Positions 1-9,174 are shown, counted from the stretch's first letter. The stretch: 64,000 nt of DNA from Austwickia chelonae NBRC 105200 (GCF_000298175.1 NZ_BAGZ01000002.1:113456-177455); one strand, 5' to 3'. A program made the numbers and translations. Notes: generated from the letters alone by a model not told the origin.

Positions 1-1349
1 CCGTCCAAGGCGGCCAACCGGGCGACATTGCAGGTGCGGGCGTGGGCGTACTGCACGTAGAAGACCGGGTTGTCATTGGACCGTTGCACCAGCAGGTCCA
101 GATCGATGTCGATATTCGAGTCCATCGAGTACCGGGAGATCTGGTATCGCGCGGCGTCGACACCGACGGCGTCGACCAGGTCCTCCATGACCACGACGGT
201 GCCGGCACGTTTACTCATACGGACCGGTTGTCCGTCCTTGACGAGGTTGACCATCTGCCCGATGAGGATGACCAGGTTCTCCCACGGCGTGTCGCCGAAG
301 GCCGCGCACATCGCCATCATCCGACCCACGTAGCCGTGGTGGTCCGCGCCGAGGATGAGGATCTCCATGTCGGCGCCGCGTTCGCGCTTGTCCAGGTAGT
401 AGGCGATGTCACCGGCCAGGTAGGCGGCCTCGCCGTCGGACTTGATGATGACGCGGTCCTTGTCGTCACCGAAGTCCGTGGTCTTCAGCCAGAGCGCGCC
501 GTCCCGCTGTTCGGTACGGCCCAGCTCGGTCAGCCGGCCGATCGCACGGTCGACGGAGCCGTTCTCGTGCAGGGAGTTCTCGTGGAAGTAGACGTCGAAG
601 TCGACACCGAAGTTGTGCAGGCTCTTCTTGATCTGCTCGAACATCATGTCGACGCCGCGGGAGCGGAAGGTCTCCTGCGCCTGCGCGGCGTCCTGGTCCA
701 GGACGCCTGGTTCCTGCGCGACGACCGCTGCGGCGATATCGGAGATGTAGGCACCTGCGTAGCCGTCCTCGGGTGCTTCCTCGCCCTTGGCCGCGGCGAG
801 CAGGCTCCGCGCGAACCGGTCGATCTGCGCCCCGTGGTCATTGAAGTAGTACTCGCGGGTCACCGATGCGCCCGCGGCTTCCAGGACCCGGGCCAGTGCG
901 TCACCGACGGCCGCCCAGCGGGTGCCGCCCAGGTGGATCGGTCCGGTGGGATTCGCGGAGACGAACTCCAGGTTGACGTTCTTCCCGGCCAGGGCGTCAC
1001 CGCGACCGTAGGACCTTCCCGCCTGGACGATGGTGCGGGCCAGTTCGCCGGCGCTGGCAGCGTCCAGGACGATGTTCAGGAAGCCGGGGCCCGCGATGTC
1101 GACCCGGGACACCCCGGGCTGCGACTGGAGGCGGGTGGCCAGGGCCGTGGCGAGCTCGCGGGGGTTCTGGCCTGCTTTCTTGGCCAGCTGCATCGCGATA
1201 TTCGTCGACCAGTCCCCGTGGTCCCTGTTCCGGGGTCGCTCGACACGGACGGCGGCGGGCACCGCCTCGGGAGCCAAGGGGATGTCGCCTGCGGCGACGG
1301 CGTCGCGCAAGCAGCTGGTGATGGTCTGGGCGAGCTCGTCGGGTGTCAC
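1..1349 (-). CDS. argS: Arginyl-tRNA synthetase, 5' part (C-terminus lies beyond the window)
   Basis: Charges tRNA-Arg with arginine in the cytoplasm (class I synthetase). The reading frame runs off the left edge, so about 449 N-terminal codons are present. Visible are the N-terminal Arg-S additional domain, the ATP site HIGH motif in the actinobacterial form [11 protein letters not shown], and the second ATP motif in the form [11 protein letters not shown]. The GTG start at 1349 is chosen because a TAGTAT box lies exactly six nucleotides upstream, the leaderless arrangement seen at other genes here; no Shine-Dalgarno is present. A tRNA-Arg gene lies 215 bp away on the opposite strand, so enzyme and substrate are divergent neighbours. 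The family call is certain; the start is likely. Confidence 0.96.
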   Translation of the reverse strand, partial: MTPDELAQTITSCLRDAVAAGDIPLAPEAVPAAVRVERPRNRDHGDWSTNIAMQLAKKAGQNPRELATALATRLQSQPGVSRVDIAGPGFLNIVLDAASAGELARTIVQAGRSYGRGDALAGKNVNLEFVSANPTGPIHLGGTRWAAVGDALARVLEAAGASVTREYYFNDHGAQIDRFARSLLAAAKGEEAPEDGYAGAYISDIAAAVVAQEPGVLDQDAAQAQETFRSRGVDMMFEQIKKSLHNFGVDFDVYFHENSLHENGSVDRAIGRLTELGRTEQRDGALWLKTTDFGDDKDRVIIKSDGEAAYLAGDIAYYLDKRERGADMEILILGADHHGYVGRMMAMCAAFGDTPWENLVILIGQMVNLVKDGQPVRMSKRAGTVVVMEDLVDAVGVDAARYQISRYSMDSNIDIDLDLLVQRSNDNPVFYVQYAHARTCNVARLAALD

Positions 1350-1355
1350 CCCGAC

Positions 1356-1361
1356 ATACTA
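1356..1361 (-). promoter_or_regulatory. -10 box of argS, leaderless type
   Basis: TAGTAT on the minus strand, six nucleotides before the GTG of argS. In actinobacteria a TANNNT hexamer at this distance places transcription initiation at the start codon itself. A CTTGTT/TTGTTC sequence 15-16 nt further upstream could be a weak -35. Confidence 0.5.
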
Positions 1362-1563
1362 CGAAGTCAGCTTGCGGAACAAGTTTTCCGTCCGTACTGC
1401 GGGAGCCTCGGCTCGAGCAGGGCGACCACCCGCCGGTATACGACAGGCCCGGCGATGAGAGCTGCACCGGAGGGCGCCTTCCCACCTGCCGGTTCCCTTC
1501 TTGGGCGTTCGAGCTGGTAACGTTCTCCTGTCACTCGTCATACGGACGACGACATATGAGTGA

Positions 1564-1635
1564 GCCCCCGTAGCTCAGGGGATAGAGCACCGCCCTCCGG
1601 AGGCGGGAGCGCAGGTTCGAATCCTGCCGGGGGCA
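1564..1635 (+). tRNA. tRNA-Arg, anticodon CCG
   Basis: Cloverleaf read by eye. The acceptor stem is GCCCCCG paired with CGGGGGC, followed by discriminator A. The D arm begins GCTC. The anticodon stem CCGCC/GGCGG closes the loop CTCCGGA, giving anticodon CCG. The T arm is GCAGG TTCGAAT CCTGC. It reads the CGG arginine codon. CCA is not encoded. A strong hairpin follows 12 nt downstream, so this is a single-tRNA transcript. Confidence 0.97.
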
Positions 1636-1647
1636 CTCGATGGAGCG

Positions 1648-1678
1648 AAGGGGCGAGACCGAATCGGTCTCGCCCCTT
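1648..1678 (+). terminator. Terminator hairpin of tRNA-Arg
   Basis: Perfect inverted repeat, AAGGGGCGAGACC facing GGTCTCGCCCCTT around GAATC, with a 13 bp GC-rich stem, directly after the tRNA. It ends in TTAC, with no long T run, as is common in high-GC genomes. Confidence 0.85.
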
Positions 1679-1839
1679 ACTCATGTCCCCGGCCTTCAGG
1701 ACTATGTCGCGTCGTCACCCGTAACCGGACCGGAGTCCCTTTATCTCCTGCCCCGGGACGACGATGAGCCAGGTGGCTATATGAAGGATCAGACACCCGT
1801 GCGACTCTGTGACAGCACATAAGCCGGGAAGGACGGTAA

Positions 1840-3243
1840 ATGACCACGCCAGCACGCAAGCCTGTCTACGACCATGTGCCCGAAAAGGTCGAGACATATG
1901 CCTTGCGCCGATTCTTCGCCTTGGATCTCATCGAGAACCTGTTCTTCGGTGTCACCACATTCCTGACCTTCGTCTTCGCCTTCCTCCTGCTCAGGCAGGG
2001 GTTGACCCGATGGGTCTCCATCGCCTACCTGCTGGTCTTCTGGGCCGTGCTCGCCTACCTGGCACTGCCACGCCTGCACCGCGTCCTGACCACCCTCTAC
2101 GTCCCCGACTACTTCATCGGACGCAGCCGGACCAGCGACGGGCTCCTCGGAGACCCCGTCAACCTCGCACTACGGGGCAGCGCCGAACAGATCCACGAAG
2201 CCATGACCCGCGCAGGATGGGTCCTCGCCGACCCGGTCAACCTGGCCTCCAGCGCACGGATCGTCACCGCATCGATCACCCGGAAGAGCTACCCAGAAGC
2301 GCCCGTCAGCCCACTGATGCTCTTCGGCTCCATGCAGGAGTTCGCCTACCAGCAGGAAGTCGAAGGCAACCCCGCGCAAAGACACCACGTCCGCTTCTGG
2401 CCCGCCCCCGAAGGCTGGCTCCTCCCCGGTGGCCACCATGTCGACTGGCTCGCCGCAGGCACCTACGACCGATCGGTCGGCTTCTCGCTGTTCACCTTGC
2501 AGGTCACCCACAAGATCGACCGCGACATCGACATCGAACGCGACTACATCGTCGACTCGATCGTCTACGCCGTCCCCGAAGCCACCGTCGACATCATCGA
2601 GGACTTCTCCACCGGTTACCACTGCCGCAACGGCGGCGGCGACGCCGTCACCACCGACGGCGACCTGCCCATCGTTCAGCTGGGAGATCTCGTCGTCCCC
2701 GGCCCGACGCCCGCCGTCGACCTGAACACCGAATACGGCTACACCACGGCCATCCCGACCAATACCACCCGGGCCGAAGCCAAGAAGAACCGTCATGACC
2801 AGCTGCTGACCGAAGTGGGACGGCGCCCGTTCTCCATCGTCATCGCCGGCATCATGACCCTGCTCTCCCTGCTCGGGTCGGTCATCACCGCAGTCATCGA
2901 CATCAGCAACTTCGACGCCATCAGCGAAGGGCTCTCCCCCGACGAAGAAGGAACCGCCCAGATCATCCTGACGGCCATCGTCATCGGGACCTACCTGATC
3001 ATGGGCTCGTTGGCCTGGTCGACCTTCCGCGGGAGCAAGACCGCGCGACTCTTCATGCTCGCGCTGCTCTGCCTCTCCCTGGTCGGACAGCTCCTCCAGG
3101 CCTTCTATGGCGAACGACCCAACTGGGTCACCATCTCACCGATGAGCCTCGACCTGGCCACCATCTACGCGCTGACCAGCCTCTCCGCCCGACAATGGAC
3201 GAGCAAGTCCGGACCGGGGAGCCTCGCCGCAGCGCCGAGCTGA
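1840..3243 (+). CDS. LssY C-terminal domain membrane protein
   Basis: A 467-residue integral membrane protein. Two hydrophobic helices occupy roughly residues 35-80. A soluble LssY-C-type domain follows at about 85-300 (GWVLADPVN, HHVRFWPAP and FTLQVTHKIDRDIDIERDYI blocks). Three or four more hydrophobic segments lie between 325 and 450. LssY-C occurs in many actinobacterial and proteobacterial membrane proteins, sometimes fused to a PAP2 phosphatase; no phosphatase motif is present here, so no catalytic role is claimed. GGAAGGACGG precedes the ATG. It is monocistronic between the tRNA terminator and a palindromic terminator shared with the convergent MFS gene. Confidence 0.8.
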   Translation: MTTPARKPVYDHVPEKVETYALRRFFALDLIENLFFGVTTFLTFVFAFLLLRQGLTRWVSIAYLLVFWAVLAYLALPRLHRVLTTLYVPDYFIGRSRTSDGLLGDPVNLALRGSAEQIHEAMTRAGWVLADPVNLASSARIVTASITRKSYPEAPVSPLMLFGSMQEFAYQQEVEGNPAQRHHVRFWPAPEGWLLPGGHHVDWLAAGTYDRSVGFSLFTLQVTHKIDRDIDIERDYIVDSIVYAVPEATVDIIEDFSTGYHCRNGGGDAVTTDGDLPIVQLGDLVVPGPTPAVDLNTEYGYTTAIPTNTTRAEAKKNRHDQLLTEVGRRPFSIVIAGIMTLLSLLGSVITAVIDISNFDAISEGLSPDEEGTAQIILTAIVIGTYLIMGSLAWSTFRGSKTARLFMLALLCLSLVGQLLQAFYGERPNWVTISPMSLDLATIYALTSLSARQWTSKSGPGSLAAAPS

Positions 3244-3266
3244 CCCTCTCCGTTCGTACACGTGGT

Positions 3267-3298
3267 GCGGGGCCGATGGGATATCCCATCGGCCCCGC
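3267..3298. terminator. Bidirectional terminator between convergent genes
   Basis: Perfect 32-nt palindrome, GCGGGGCCGATGGGAT followed by its reverse complement. It lies between the end of the LssY-C gene and the end of the MFS gene, so it can serve both strands. Confidence 0.85.
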
Positions 3299-3315
3299 GC
3301 CACATCGACCAGCGG

Positions 3316-4668
3316 TCAGATCGAATCCAACGACCGTCCCTTCGTCTCCTTCGCGCACAAGTAGATACACGACCCGATGACCAGGAGCACCGCGAAGAGG
3401 AAGAACGCCGGCGGCACCGCGTCCACCGTGACATTCTGCTTGTTCATGTCGCCGCCCACGATCACGCCCATGAGCCCGGGGCCCACGACCTTCGCCATCG
3501 CTCCCAACCCGTAGCCCAACCCCAGGCCCGTCGAACGGGCCTCATTGGGGAACTGCTCGGCGCCGAAAGCGTTCAGGATGCCGAAGGCCCCGTCACCGAA
3601 GCCCATGATGATCAACACGCCGATGAAGAAGACCGTGCCGGACGTGGACGTCGCGGCGACCACCGCGCCCACCGCACCCAACATCCCGAAGGAGAACATC
3701 GTCCACCGGCGACCGATCCGGTCGGCCAGCCAGGCCGAGGCCAGACGGCCCAGAAGGTCGGCGAGGGAAACCCCCATGAACAGGTAGCCGACCGTGGCAG
3801 CCGCGTAACCGTAACCCTCCTTCAGCAAGGTCTGTCCCCAGGACTGCACCGTGAACGAACCCAGGATGAAACAGAACGACCCGAGCGTGACGATCACCAG
3901 CGGACGCAGGTGCTTGCGGATCACCTGCCCGTAAGACATGCCCTCGTCGACCTTCGCCTCCGGCAGGGCGCCCACCTCGGACACCGGGATCTCCAAGGCC
4001 CAGGCCAACGACTCACGCGCCTCGTCCGTACGACCCTGCAGCTGCAGATAACGCGGGGACTCCGGCACCTTCGCCAACCAGGCGAGCAGGAAGATCGGGA
4101 TCGCACCCAGGGCGATCAGACCACGCCATCCGATGATGTCACCCAACCAGGCCTGCGCCATCGAACCCAGGAAGAGACCCAACGGGATGAACACCGAGGC
4201 GAGGCCCGAGAGCAGACCGCGCTGAGCCGCCGGGACGAATTCCTGGACATAAGGGATCGACGTGATGTTCAACCCCCCGACGCCGATCCCCACACCGATA
4301 CGCAGGATCGCCAACAAGATCCACCCACGGTCTGGCGTAAACACCGACAGCGCGGTGAAACCGACGAAAAGAATCACACACCATTTGAAGGATTGCTTAC
4401 GACCGATCATGTCGGCCAGGCGTCCCCACATGATGGCGCCCACCACGGTTCCCAAACCGGAACAAGCCAGGATCACGCCGGATTCCAAACCGGTCAGATG
4501 CCACGGCTTGACCAGGTAAGAAATGACGAACCCGATCAGGAACATATCGAAGAACTCGGCGATATTGCCGGTGATGGCCAGACCGATCAACGACCGCTGG
4601 TTACGCGTCAGTGGATGAGCATCTATCTGTTCCAGCGCCGTCATCGGCGTCGGCTGAGTAGCCGTCAT
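3316..4668 (-). CDS. MFS sugar/acid porter, last gene of the ketogulonate-type operon
   Basis: A major facilitator of about 450 residues with 12 predicted membrane spans. The motif A loop GRLADMIGRKQS lies between TM2 and TM3, its repeat WLADRIGRRW in the second half, and the sugar-porter mark PESPRYL after TM6. It probably imports the substrate of the downstream-acting enzymes by ion symport, replacing the UlaABC phosphotransferase of enterobacteria. ATG 4668 is preferred; an in-frame GTG at 4689 would add seven residues. It follows the PfkB kinase gene after a 200 bp gap containing a hairpin, so its expression may differ from the four tightly coupled genes before it. The substrate is inferred from context only. 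Confidence 0.85.
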   Translation of the reverse strand: MTATQPTPMTALEQIDAHPLTRNQRSLIGLAITGNIAEFFDMFLIGFVISYLVKPWHLTGLESGVILACSGLGTVVGAIMWGRLADMIGRKQSFKWCVILFVGFTALSVFTPDRGWILLAILRIGVGIGVGGLNITSIPYVQEFVPAAQRGLLSGLASVFIPLGLFLGSMAQAWLGDIIGWRGLIALGAIPIFLLAWLAKVPESPRYLQLQGRTDEARESLAWALEIPVSEVGALPEAKVDEGMSYGQVIRKHLRPLVIVTLGSFCFILGSFTVQSWGQTLLKEGYGYAAATVGYLFMGVSLADLLGRLASAWLADRIGRRWTMFSFGMLGAVGAVVAATSTSGTVFFIGVLIIMGFGDGAFGILNAFGAEQFPNEARSTGLGLGYGLGAMAKVVGPGLMGVIVGGDMNKQNVTVDAVPPAFFLFAVLLVIGSCIYLCAKETKGRSLDSI

Positions 4669-4752
4669 GACAGGGGTCACTTTCTTCACATCGTTGTGGG
4701 AAATAGCGCGGCCGCACGACCCGGAGCCGCGAAGGACGAACCGATACGGCCG

Positions 4753-4798
4753 ACCCCGGAGTCAGGACAGGAACAGGACCTGCCACCGGCTCCGGGGT
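4753..4798 (-). terminator. Hairpin between kinase and transporter genes
   Basis: ACCCCGGAG pairs with CTCCGGGGT (9 bp) around a 28-nt loop that contains a smaller CAGG/CCTG stem. It lies between pfkB and the MFS gene on the same strand. It could be an attenuator, a processing site or a partial terminator; there is no T tract. Confidence 0.4.
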
Positions 4799-4874
4799 GA
4801 CGGCGGCGCCCGGACAACGCCGACCGTCCCGCCGCAGAGGGTTTCGCCCCGAGGGGACAACACGTGCCGCAGGA

Positions 4875-5825
4875 TCAGCGCACGATGTCCGTCGTCGTGG
4901 GGATCGCCAGCTCGGTAGCCGAGACATGGGTCAGATCGCCGTGATGGGTCAACGCGAACTTCGAAGTACGCAGGCCGTAACCAATACCGGCCTTCACCTC
5001 GCCGTCCAGGTACCCGTGCAGACAACCGGCCACGAAGGAATCCCCCGCGCCGGGTCGGTCGATCACCGGCACCGGTTGCACCTCGTAGACGTCCTGGCCC
5101 TCGGCCCCGCAGTAATAGACACCCGCGGTCGCATCGGTCGACACCACGTGACGGACACCGCTCCACTCGTGCAAGCGGCGGTTCACCGTCGGCCCGTCAC
5201 CGTCGATCCCGAACACCTTCGTGCCGTCGGCCCGGGAACAGAACAGGATCGAAACCTTGTCCAACAACGGTTCCAGCACCGACCGGGCCTGCTCAGGACT
5301 CCACAACAGGCTGCGATAGTTCACGTCCAGAGCCACATCGACCCCGCGGGCAGCGGCCTGCTCCACCGCATGAGTGACCACGGCAGCGGTCTGCTCGGTC
5401 AACGACGCCGTGATCCCGGTGACGAAGAGCACCCGGGTGTCCAGCAGACCGTCCCAGTCGAAGGTCTCCGGAGTGATCTCCCGGAACTTGGTGTGCAACC
5501 GGTCGTAGGTCACCCGAGCCGGCATCGGCGGATCACCGGGCTCCATGAAGTACAACGCGATCCGCTCGTCACCGGTGCGGATGACATGGGACAGGTCGAC
5601 CCCGACGGAGCGGTACTCCCCCATCACCCGAGTGCCCAGATCGGTCGTCGGGATCACCGACGCCCAGGTCGTCCGGCGGGAGAGCTGCGCCAGCAGACCG
5701 GCGACGTTGGCCTCCGACCCGGCCGCCGTCATCCGTAGCTGGGTCGCCGTACTCAACCGGTCGCCCTTGCCGACGGTCAGCCTGATCTGCCCCTCACCGA
5801 AAGTGGCCAGGTCGTAGGTCGTCAT
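4875..5825 (-). CDS. PfkB-family sugar-acid kinase (KdgK-like)
   Basis: A ribokinase-fold ATP-dependent kinase of 316 residues. The N-terminal glycine-rich block GSEANVAGLLAQLS contacts sugar, and the C-terminal signature IDRPGAGDSFVAG carries the catalytic base Asp. Overall it is nearest to 2-keto-3-deoxygluconate kinases. The ATG overlaps the stop of the ulaE-ulaF fusion by four bases (ATGA), so the two are translationally coupled. In a pathway with a facilitator rather than a PTS, this enzyme is the obvious source of the phosphate group on the sugar acid or lactone. The exact acceptor is unknown; ordinary KDG kinase activity is the main alternative, but no KDPG aldolase is nearby. Confidence 0.85.
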   Translation of the reverse strand: MTTYDLATFGEGQIRLTVGKGDRLSTATQLRMTAAGSEANVAGLLAQLSRRTTWASVIPTTDLGTRVMGEYRSVGVDLSHVIRTGDERIALYFMEPGDPPMPARVTYDRLHTKFREITPETFDWDGLLDTRVLFVTGITASLTEQTAAVVTHAVEQAAARGVDVALDVNYRSLLWSPEQARSVLEPLLDKVSILFCSRADGTKVFGIDGDGPTVNRRLHEWSGVRHVVSTDATAGVYYCGAEGQDVYEVQPVPVIDRPGAGDSFVAGCLHGYLDGEVKAGIGYGLRTSKFALTHHGDLTHVSATELAIPTTTDIVR

Positions 5826-7423
5826 CGTGTCACGCCCTTGCTCGCGTTCGCGGTGCCATAACGGTTCTGGTAGCGGTCCCAGTTCGCTTCGATCTCCTCG
5901 TCGGGCAACCGGGTCACCGCGCCGAGACCGCGCGCGATCGCCACGGTCGCCGCGACATCCTCGACCATGACGGCAGCTTGCAGGGCCTTGTCGATGTTAC
6001 GCCCGACGGTGAACACACCGTGTTGGCGCATCACGATGGCCGGCGAGCGCCCGATGGACCGCACGATCTCGGCGCCGATCTCGTCCCCACCGATCGCGGC
6101 ATAACCGCCACAGGGGATGTCACCGCCGAACTCGTCGGCGATGGCCGTCAGACAACACGGAATCGACTCGCCCACGGCAGCGAAGGCCGTGGCGTAGCGC
6201 GAATGGGTGTGCACGATCGACATGACGTCCGGGCGGGCCCGGTACACCGCGAGATGGGAAGCCGTGTCCGAACTGGGCCCGCGGTCCCCGGCGACCACCC
6301 GGCCGTCGAGATCCACGACCACCATGTCGGTGGGTTTCATGTCGTCGTAGAGCATCCCGGACGGTTTGATCGCCACCAGGCCCGTCTGCGGGTCGCGTGC
6401 CGACAGGTTGCCGCCGGTCCAGGCCACCAACCCGTGCCTGGGCAGTTCGAGATTGCCCCGACAGACCTCCTCGCAGAGGCGGACGACCGAAGCAGGGAGC
6501 TCCTGACCGGCCGGGACACGGGTCGTGGAGACGACGATCCCGGCAGCGGCGAGCTTGCCTTCGATGAACTCCCGAGCGGAGACCGCCCGCTCGAGCCCGC
6601 CCTCGGCGTCGTCATTCCACATCTCGATCATCATCCGGCCCGACCAGCCCTGCCGGGCCAGCTCGGCGAAGGCCACGTCCCAGTCGACGATCCCCCCGCC
6701 CATCGGCACCCGACGCGGCTCCCCGCGCCGGACGTCCTTGACATGGATCGCCAGCATGCGGCCCTCGCCACGAGCCAGTTCGGCCTCCATCGGCAGCCCC
6801 TGCTCGGCGATATTGCCCACGTCCGGGTACAGCTGCAACCACGGCGAATCGATCTGCTCGACCACCGCGAGCGCTTCGGAGACCGAGTCGACGTCGTGTC
6901 CGTCGACATTCTCGATGCCCAGGAGGATCCCCCTGCGGGCGGCATGTTCGGCGCCCTTGCGGAGGCAGTCGACGTAGAACTCGCGGGCCCGGGGGTGGGC
7001 CTTCTCGTAGTAGTTGTAGTAGCCGGCGACCTGCACGACGGGGATGCCGAGGTCGGCGGCCAGGTCGATCCCCTGGAAGAGCACCGTGCGGGCTTCCTCC
7101 CGGACGGCGGGGTCGCTGCTTCCCGGGGCAACCTTGCGGTGCAGGGAAAGGCACAATCCGCCCAGGGCGATCCCGGCGCGGGCGGCGGCCTGGCGTACGG
7201 CCACCCGTTCGGCGGTGGTCCAGTTCAGCCGGGCGGCTCGCTCGGTGCTCTCGTCGACGGACAGGTCGATGAAGGCGAAACCGCCCCGGGCGACCTGGTC
7301 GAAGAGGTCGTCGTAGGAGCCGTTGAAGCACAGCGCCTTCTCGTAGATGCCGAGTTCGACACAGGGCACCGCTGCGGAACGTTCGTCGACGGGCAGTTCG
7401 GTGACGGCGGTGAGTGCGCTCAT
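5822..7423 (-). CDS. Fusion: L-xylulose-5-P 3-epimerase (UlaE-like) + L-ribulose-5-P 4-epimerase (UlaF-like)
   Basis: One 533-residue frame joins two enzymes that are separate in E. coli. Residues about 15-295 are a xylose-isomerase-like TIM barrel of the UlaE/SgbU type, with metal and catalytic blocks GIENVDG, YPDVGN, IHVKD and MIEMWND. Residues about 305-525 are a class II aldolase/AraD-UlaF domain with zinc histidines in VHTHSRYA and the RQHGVF block. Together they would convert L-xylulose 5-phosphate to L-ribulose 5-phosphate and then to D-xylulose 5-phosphate. ATG 7423 overlaps the stop of ulaD (ATGA). The linker is short and Pro/Val-rich with no frameshift sign, so the fusion is real in this sequence. 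Confidence 0.88.
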   Translation of the reverse strand: MSALTAVTELPVDERSAAVPCVELGIYEKALCFNGSYDDLFDQVARGGFAFIDLSVDESTERAARLNWTTAERVAVRQAAARAGIALGGLCLSLHRKVAPGSSDPAVREEARTVLFQGIDLAADLGIPVVQVAGYYNYYEKAHPRAREFYVDCLRKGAEHAARRGILLGIENVDGHDVDSVSEALAVVEQIDSPWLQLYPDVGNIAEQGLPMEAELARGEGRMLAIHVKDVRRGEPRRVPMGGGIVDWDVAFAELARQGWSGRMMIEMWNDDAEGGLERAVSAREFIEGKLAAAGIVVSTTRVPAGQELPASVVRLCEEVCRGNLELPRHGLVAWTGGNLSARDPQTGLVAIKPSGMLYDDMKPTDMVVVDLDGRVVAGDRGPSSDTASHLAVYRARPDVMSIVHTHSRYATAFAAVGESIPCCLTAIADEFGGDIPCGGYAAIGGDEIGAEIVRSIGRSPAIVMRQHGVFTVGRNIDKALQAAVMVEDVAATVAIARGLGAVTRLPDEEIEANWDRYQNRYGTANASKGVTR

Positions 7424-8079
7424 CCGGCCCACACCCTGGTCATCTCGTCCTTGAGTGCGCGAGCGGCAGCGAGCGGGTCGGCCGCGCCGACGACGGAACG
7501 CCCGGCGATGACGATGCCGACCGGATGCCCGGCGAAGGTGGCCAGGTCGGCGGCGGTGATGCCGCCGGTGATGGTGACGGTGAATCCCAGCTCGGCGAGC
7601 TCGTCGACCCGGGCGAGATCATCCGCTCCCCAGGAGAGATCCCCGGAGGCCTCCCGGTCCCGGGACCGCTTGACGATGACATGGTCGACGCCGAGTTCCA
7701 GCCAGGTGCGTGCCCGCTGGGGGTCGTACCATTCGTCGGCGAGCTCGACCTGGACCTCGCCGCCGTGATCTCGGGTGACGGCGACGACCTGGCGTACGGT
7801 CTCCAGGCTGGCGCCGGCCACGACCGACACCAGCGAGGCGCCGGCTTCGAAAGCCATCGTGGCGAGGATGCGGCCGGCTTCGGCGATCCTGATGTCGGCC
7901 AGGACGGGCTTGTCGGGGAAGGCTGCTCGGATGGCGCGCACCGCGGACATGCCTTCGGCCAGGCAGAGCACCGTCCCGACCTCGATGACGTCGATCGCGG
8001 GGGCGGCCAGCTGCAAAGGTCGCAGCGCGCTGGGCAGATCCGGGGTGTCGAGCGCGATCTGCAACCTCGGGGAGGTCAC
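7420..8079 (-). CDS. ulaD: 3-keto-L-gulonate-6-phosphate decarboxylase-like protein (OMP decarboxylase suprafamily)
   Basis: A 219-residue TIM barrel alignable end to end with UlaD/SgbH. The E. coli enzyme decarboxylates 3-keto-L-gulonate 6-phosphate to L-xylulose 5-phosphate, which feeds the fused epimerases encoded next. Glu33, Asp62 and Glu112 equivalents are kept, as are the phosphate loops TITGGI and VIAGRS. The D-x-K-x-x-D catalytic motif, however, reads D62-I-R64-I-A-E67, and the His136 equivalent is Lys (VKRSRD). These substitutions may alter the substrate or the chemistry. GTG start overlaps the upstream stop (GTGA). The family is certain; the exact reaction is not. Confidence 0.82.
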   Translation of the reverse strand: MTSPRLQIALDTPDLPSALRPLQLAAPAIDVIEVGTVLCLAEGMSAVRAIRAAFPDKPVLADIRIAEAGRILATMAFEAGASLVSVVAGASLETVRQVVAVTRDHGGEVQVELADEWYDPQRARTWLELGVDHVIVKRSRDREASGDLSWGADDLARVDELAELGFTVTITGGITAADLATFAGHPVGIVIAGRSVVGAADPLAAARALKDEMTRVWAG

Positions 8080-9068
8080 TGCTGTTTCCCGTCGGCGAAG
8101 GCGAAGAACTCGCGGGCGTTGCCGACCAGGAGGTCCTGGACGTAGGCGCGGTCGACGCCTTCGTCGATGAGCCGGGGCGCGAAGACGGCCGGGTCGAAGT
8201 CGATGCCGGTGACCGAGCCGTAGACCTTCTGGTAGGACGCCTTGCCGGAGTCGGTGCCCAGCAGGATCTGCTTGCCGAAGCCGTCGGCCTCGAACGAACG
8301 CACCAGGTTGACGCGGTGGTGGTCGGGCAGGTACTTGATCCGGTTGGTGCCGTCGAGCTCGAGGTAGCAGCCGAGTTTCATGATCTGCTCGAGGTACCAG
8401 ACGTCGGCATTGCGCTGGACGTGCCCGATGGCGGTCTTCTCCGGGATGGCACCCAGCCCGAGGAGGAAATGGGCCTGCTCGAGGGCGGCGGTCCCTGCGG
8501 TGGTGTGGGTGTTGATCGGGCAGCCGGTCTCCTTGTGGGCGATGACGACCGCTTCACCGGTCTTCTTCTCCCAGTCGGTGATCTTCCCGTAGGCGGTCGC
8601 CCACTTCAGGACGCCGGCCTTGGAGGTGTGGCGCTTCACCAGGGGGCCCATGTAGTCGTACTCGTCGACGCCCTCGCAGATGTCGGCGATGAGCAGATCG
8701 GCGATCTGGTTCACGGTGTACTGGTGCACCCAGGTGGTGTGGACCTCGAGGTAGACCTTCTGCTGGTGGAACCCGGAGGCCACGATCACCTGCAGGTCGT
8801 CGACCTTGTCATCGACCTCGTTGAGCTTGGTGATGGACCGGCCGCAGGCTGCCGGGCACATGTCGACGACGGTGCCTCCGGTGGACCAGTTCTTGCTGGC
8901 CTCGACGAAGTAGGTGGCTTCCTGCGCCGCCTTGTCGACGTCGTCGAGCATGTGATCGCCGTCGATGTAGACCTCGCCTGCGCCGACCCGGATGAGGTGG
9001 TCGTGGGCGTTGACCACGCCGAGGGTCGAAGGGTCGACGTCACCTTTGATGGTGCGGACGAATGACAT
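8076..9068 (-). CDS. Phosphotriesterase-family sugar lactonase
   Basis: A 330-residue amidohydrolase-superfamily barrel of the PTE (COG1735) group. The binuclear metal ligands are visible: His22 and His24 (NAHDH), a lysine at 155 that is normally carboxylated (AGVLKWAT), His188 (NTHTTAG), His216 (IGHVQRN) and Asp273 (LGTDSG). Several PTE-family members of this kind hydrolyse phosphorylated sugar lactones. As first gene of the operon it probably opens a (phospho)lactone such as L-ascorbate 6-phosphate, the step performed by the unrelated UlaG in E. coli. GGAG lies 9 nt before the ATG. Substrate assignment is by context; phosphatase or esterase activity is less likely. Confidence 0.82.
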   Translation of the reverse strand: MSFVRTIKGDVDPSTLGVVNAHDHLIRVGAGEVYIDGDHMLDDVDKAAQEATYFVEASKNWSTGGTVVDMCPAACGRSITKLNEVDDKVDDLQVIVASGFHQQKVYLEVHTTWVHQYTVNQIADLLIADICEGVDEYDYMGPLVKRHTSKAGVLKWATAYGKITDWEKKTGEAVVIAHKETGCPINTHTTAGTAALEQAHFLLGLGAIPEKTAIGHVQRNADVWYLEQIMKLGCYLELDGTNRIKYLPDHHRVNLVRSFEADGFGKQILLGTDSGKASYQKVYGSVTGIDFDPAVFAPRLIDEGVDRAYVQDLLVGNAREFFAFADGKQQ

Positions 9069-9147
9069 ATGCCGTCACTCCTTTGTGCCGGGGCCCCCGA
9101 GAGATGTGGCCCGCCTGCCCAAGGTGTACGCCCGGGAACACAGGTCG

Positions 9148-9174
9148 ACACAATGTGTACGAGCACATCTGTGC
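9148..9174. promoter_or_regulatory. Candidate operators in the sorC / lactonase divergent region
   Basis: Two palindromes lie side by side: ACACAaTGTGT at 9148-9158 and GCACAtcTGTGC at 9163-9174. They sit between the divergent regulator and the operon and share an ACA/TGT half-site, which suits a multimeric SorC-family repressor or activator. Binding has not been shown. Confidence 0.45.

Noticed and set aside
42..1520. Long plus-strand frame opposite argS
   Set aside because: High-GC shadow. The minus-strand frame shows clear ArgS motifs, and the plus-strand translation has none.
1840..3243. Calling the LssY-C protein a PAP2 phosphatase
   Set aside because: No PAP2 signature motifs are present; only the LssY-C-type domain and membrane helices can be seen.
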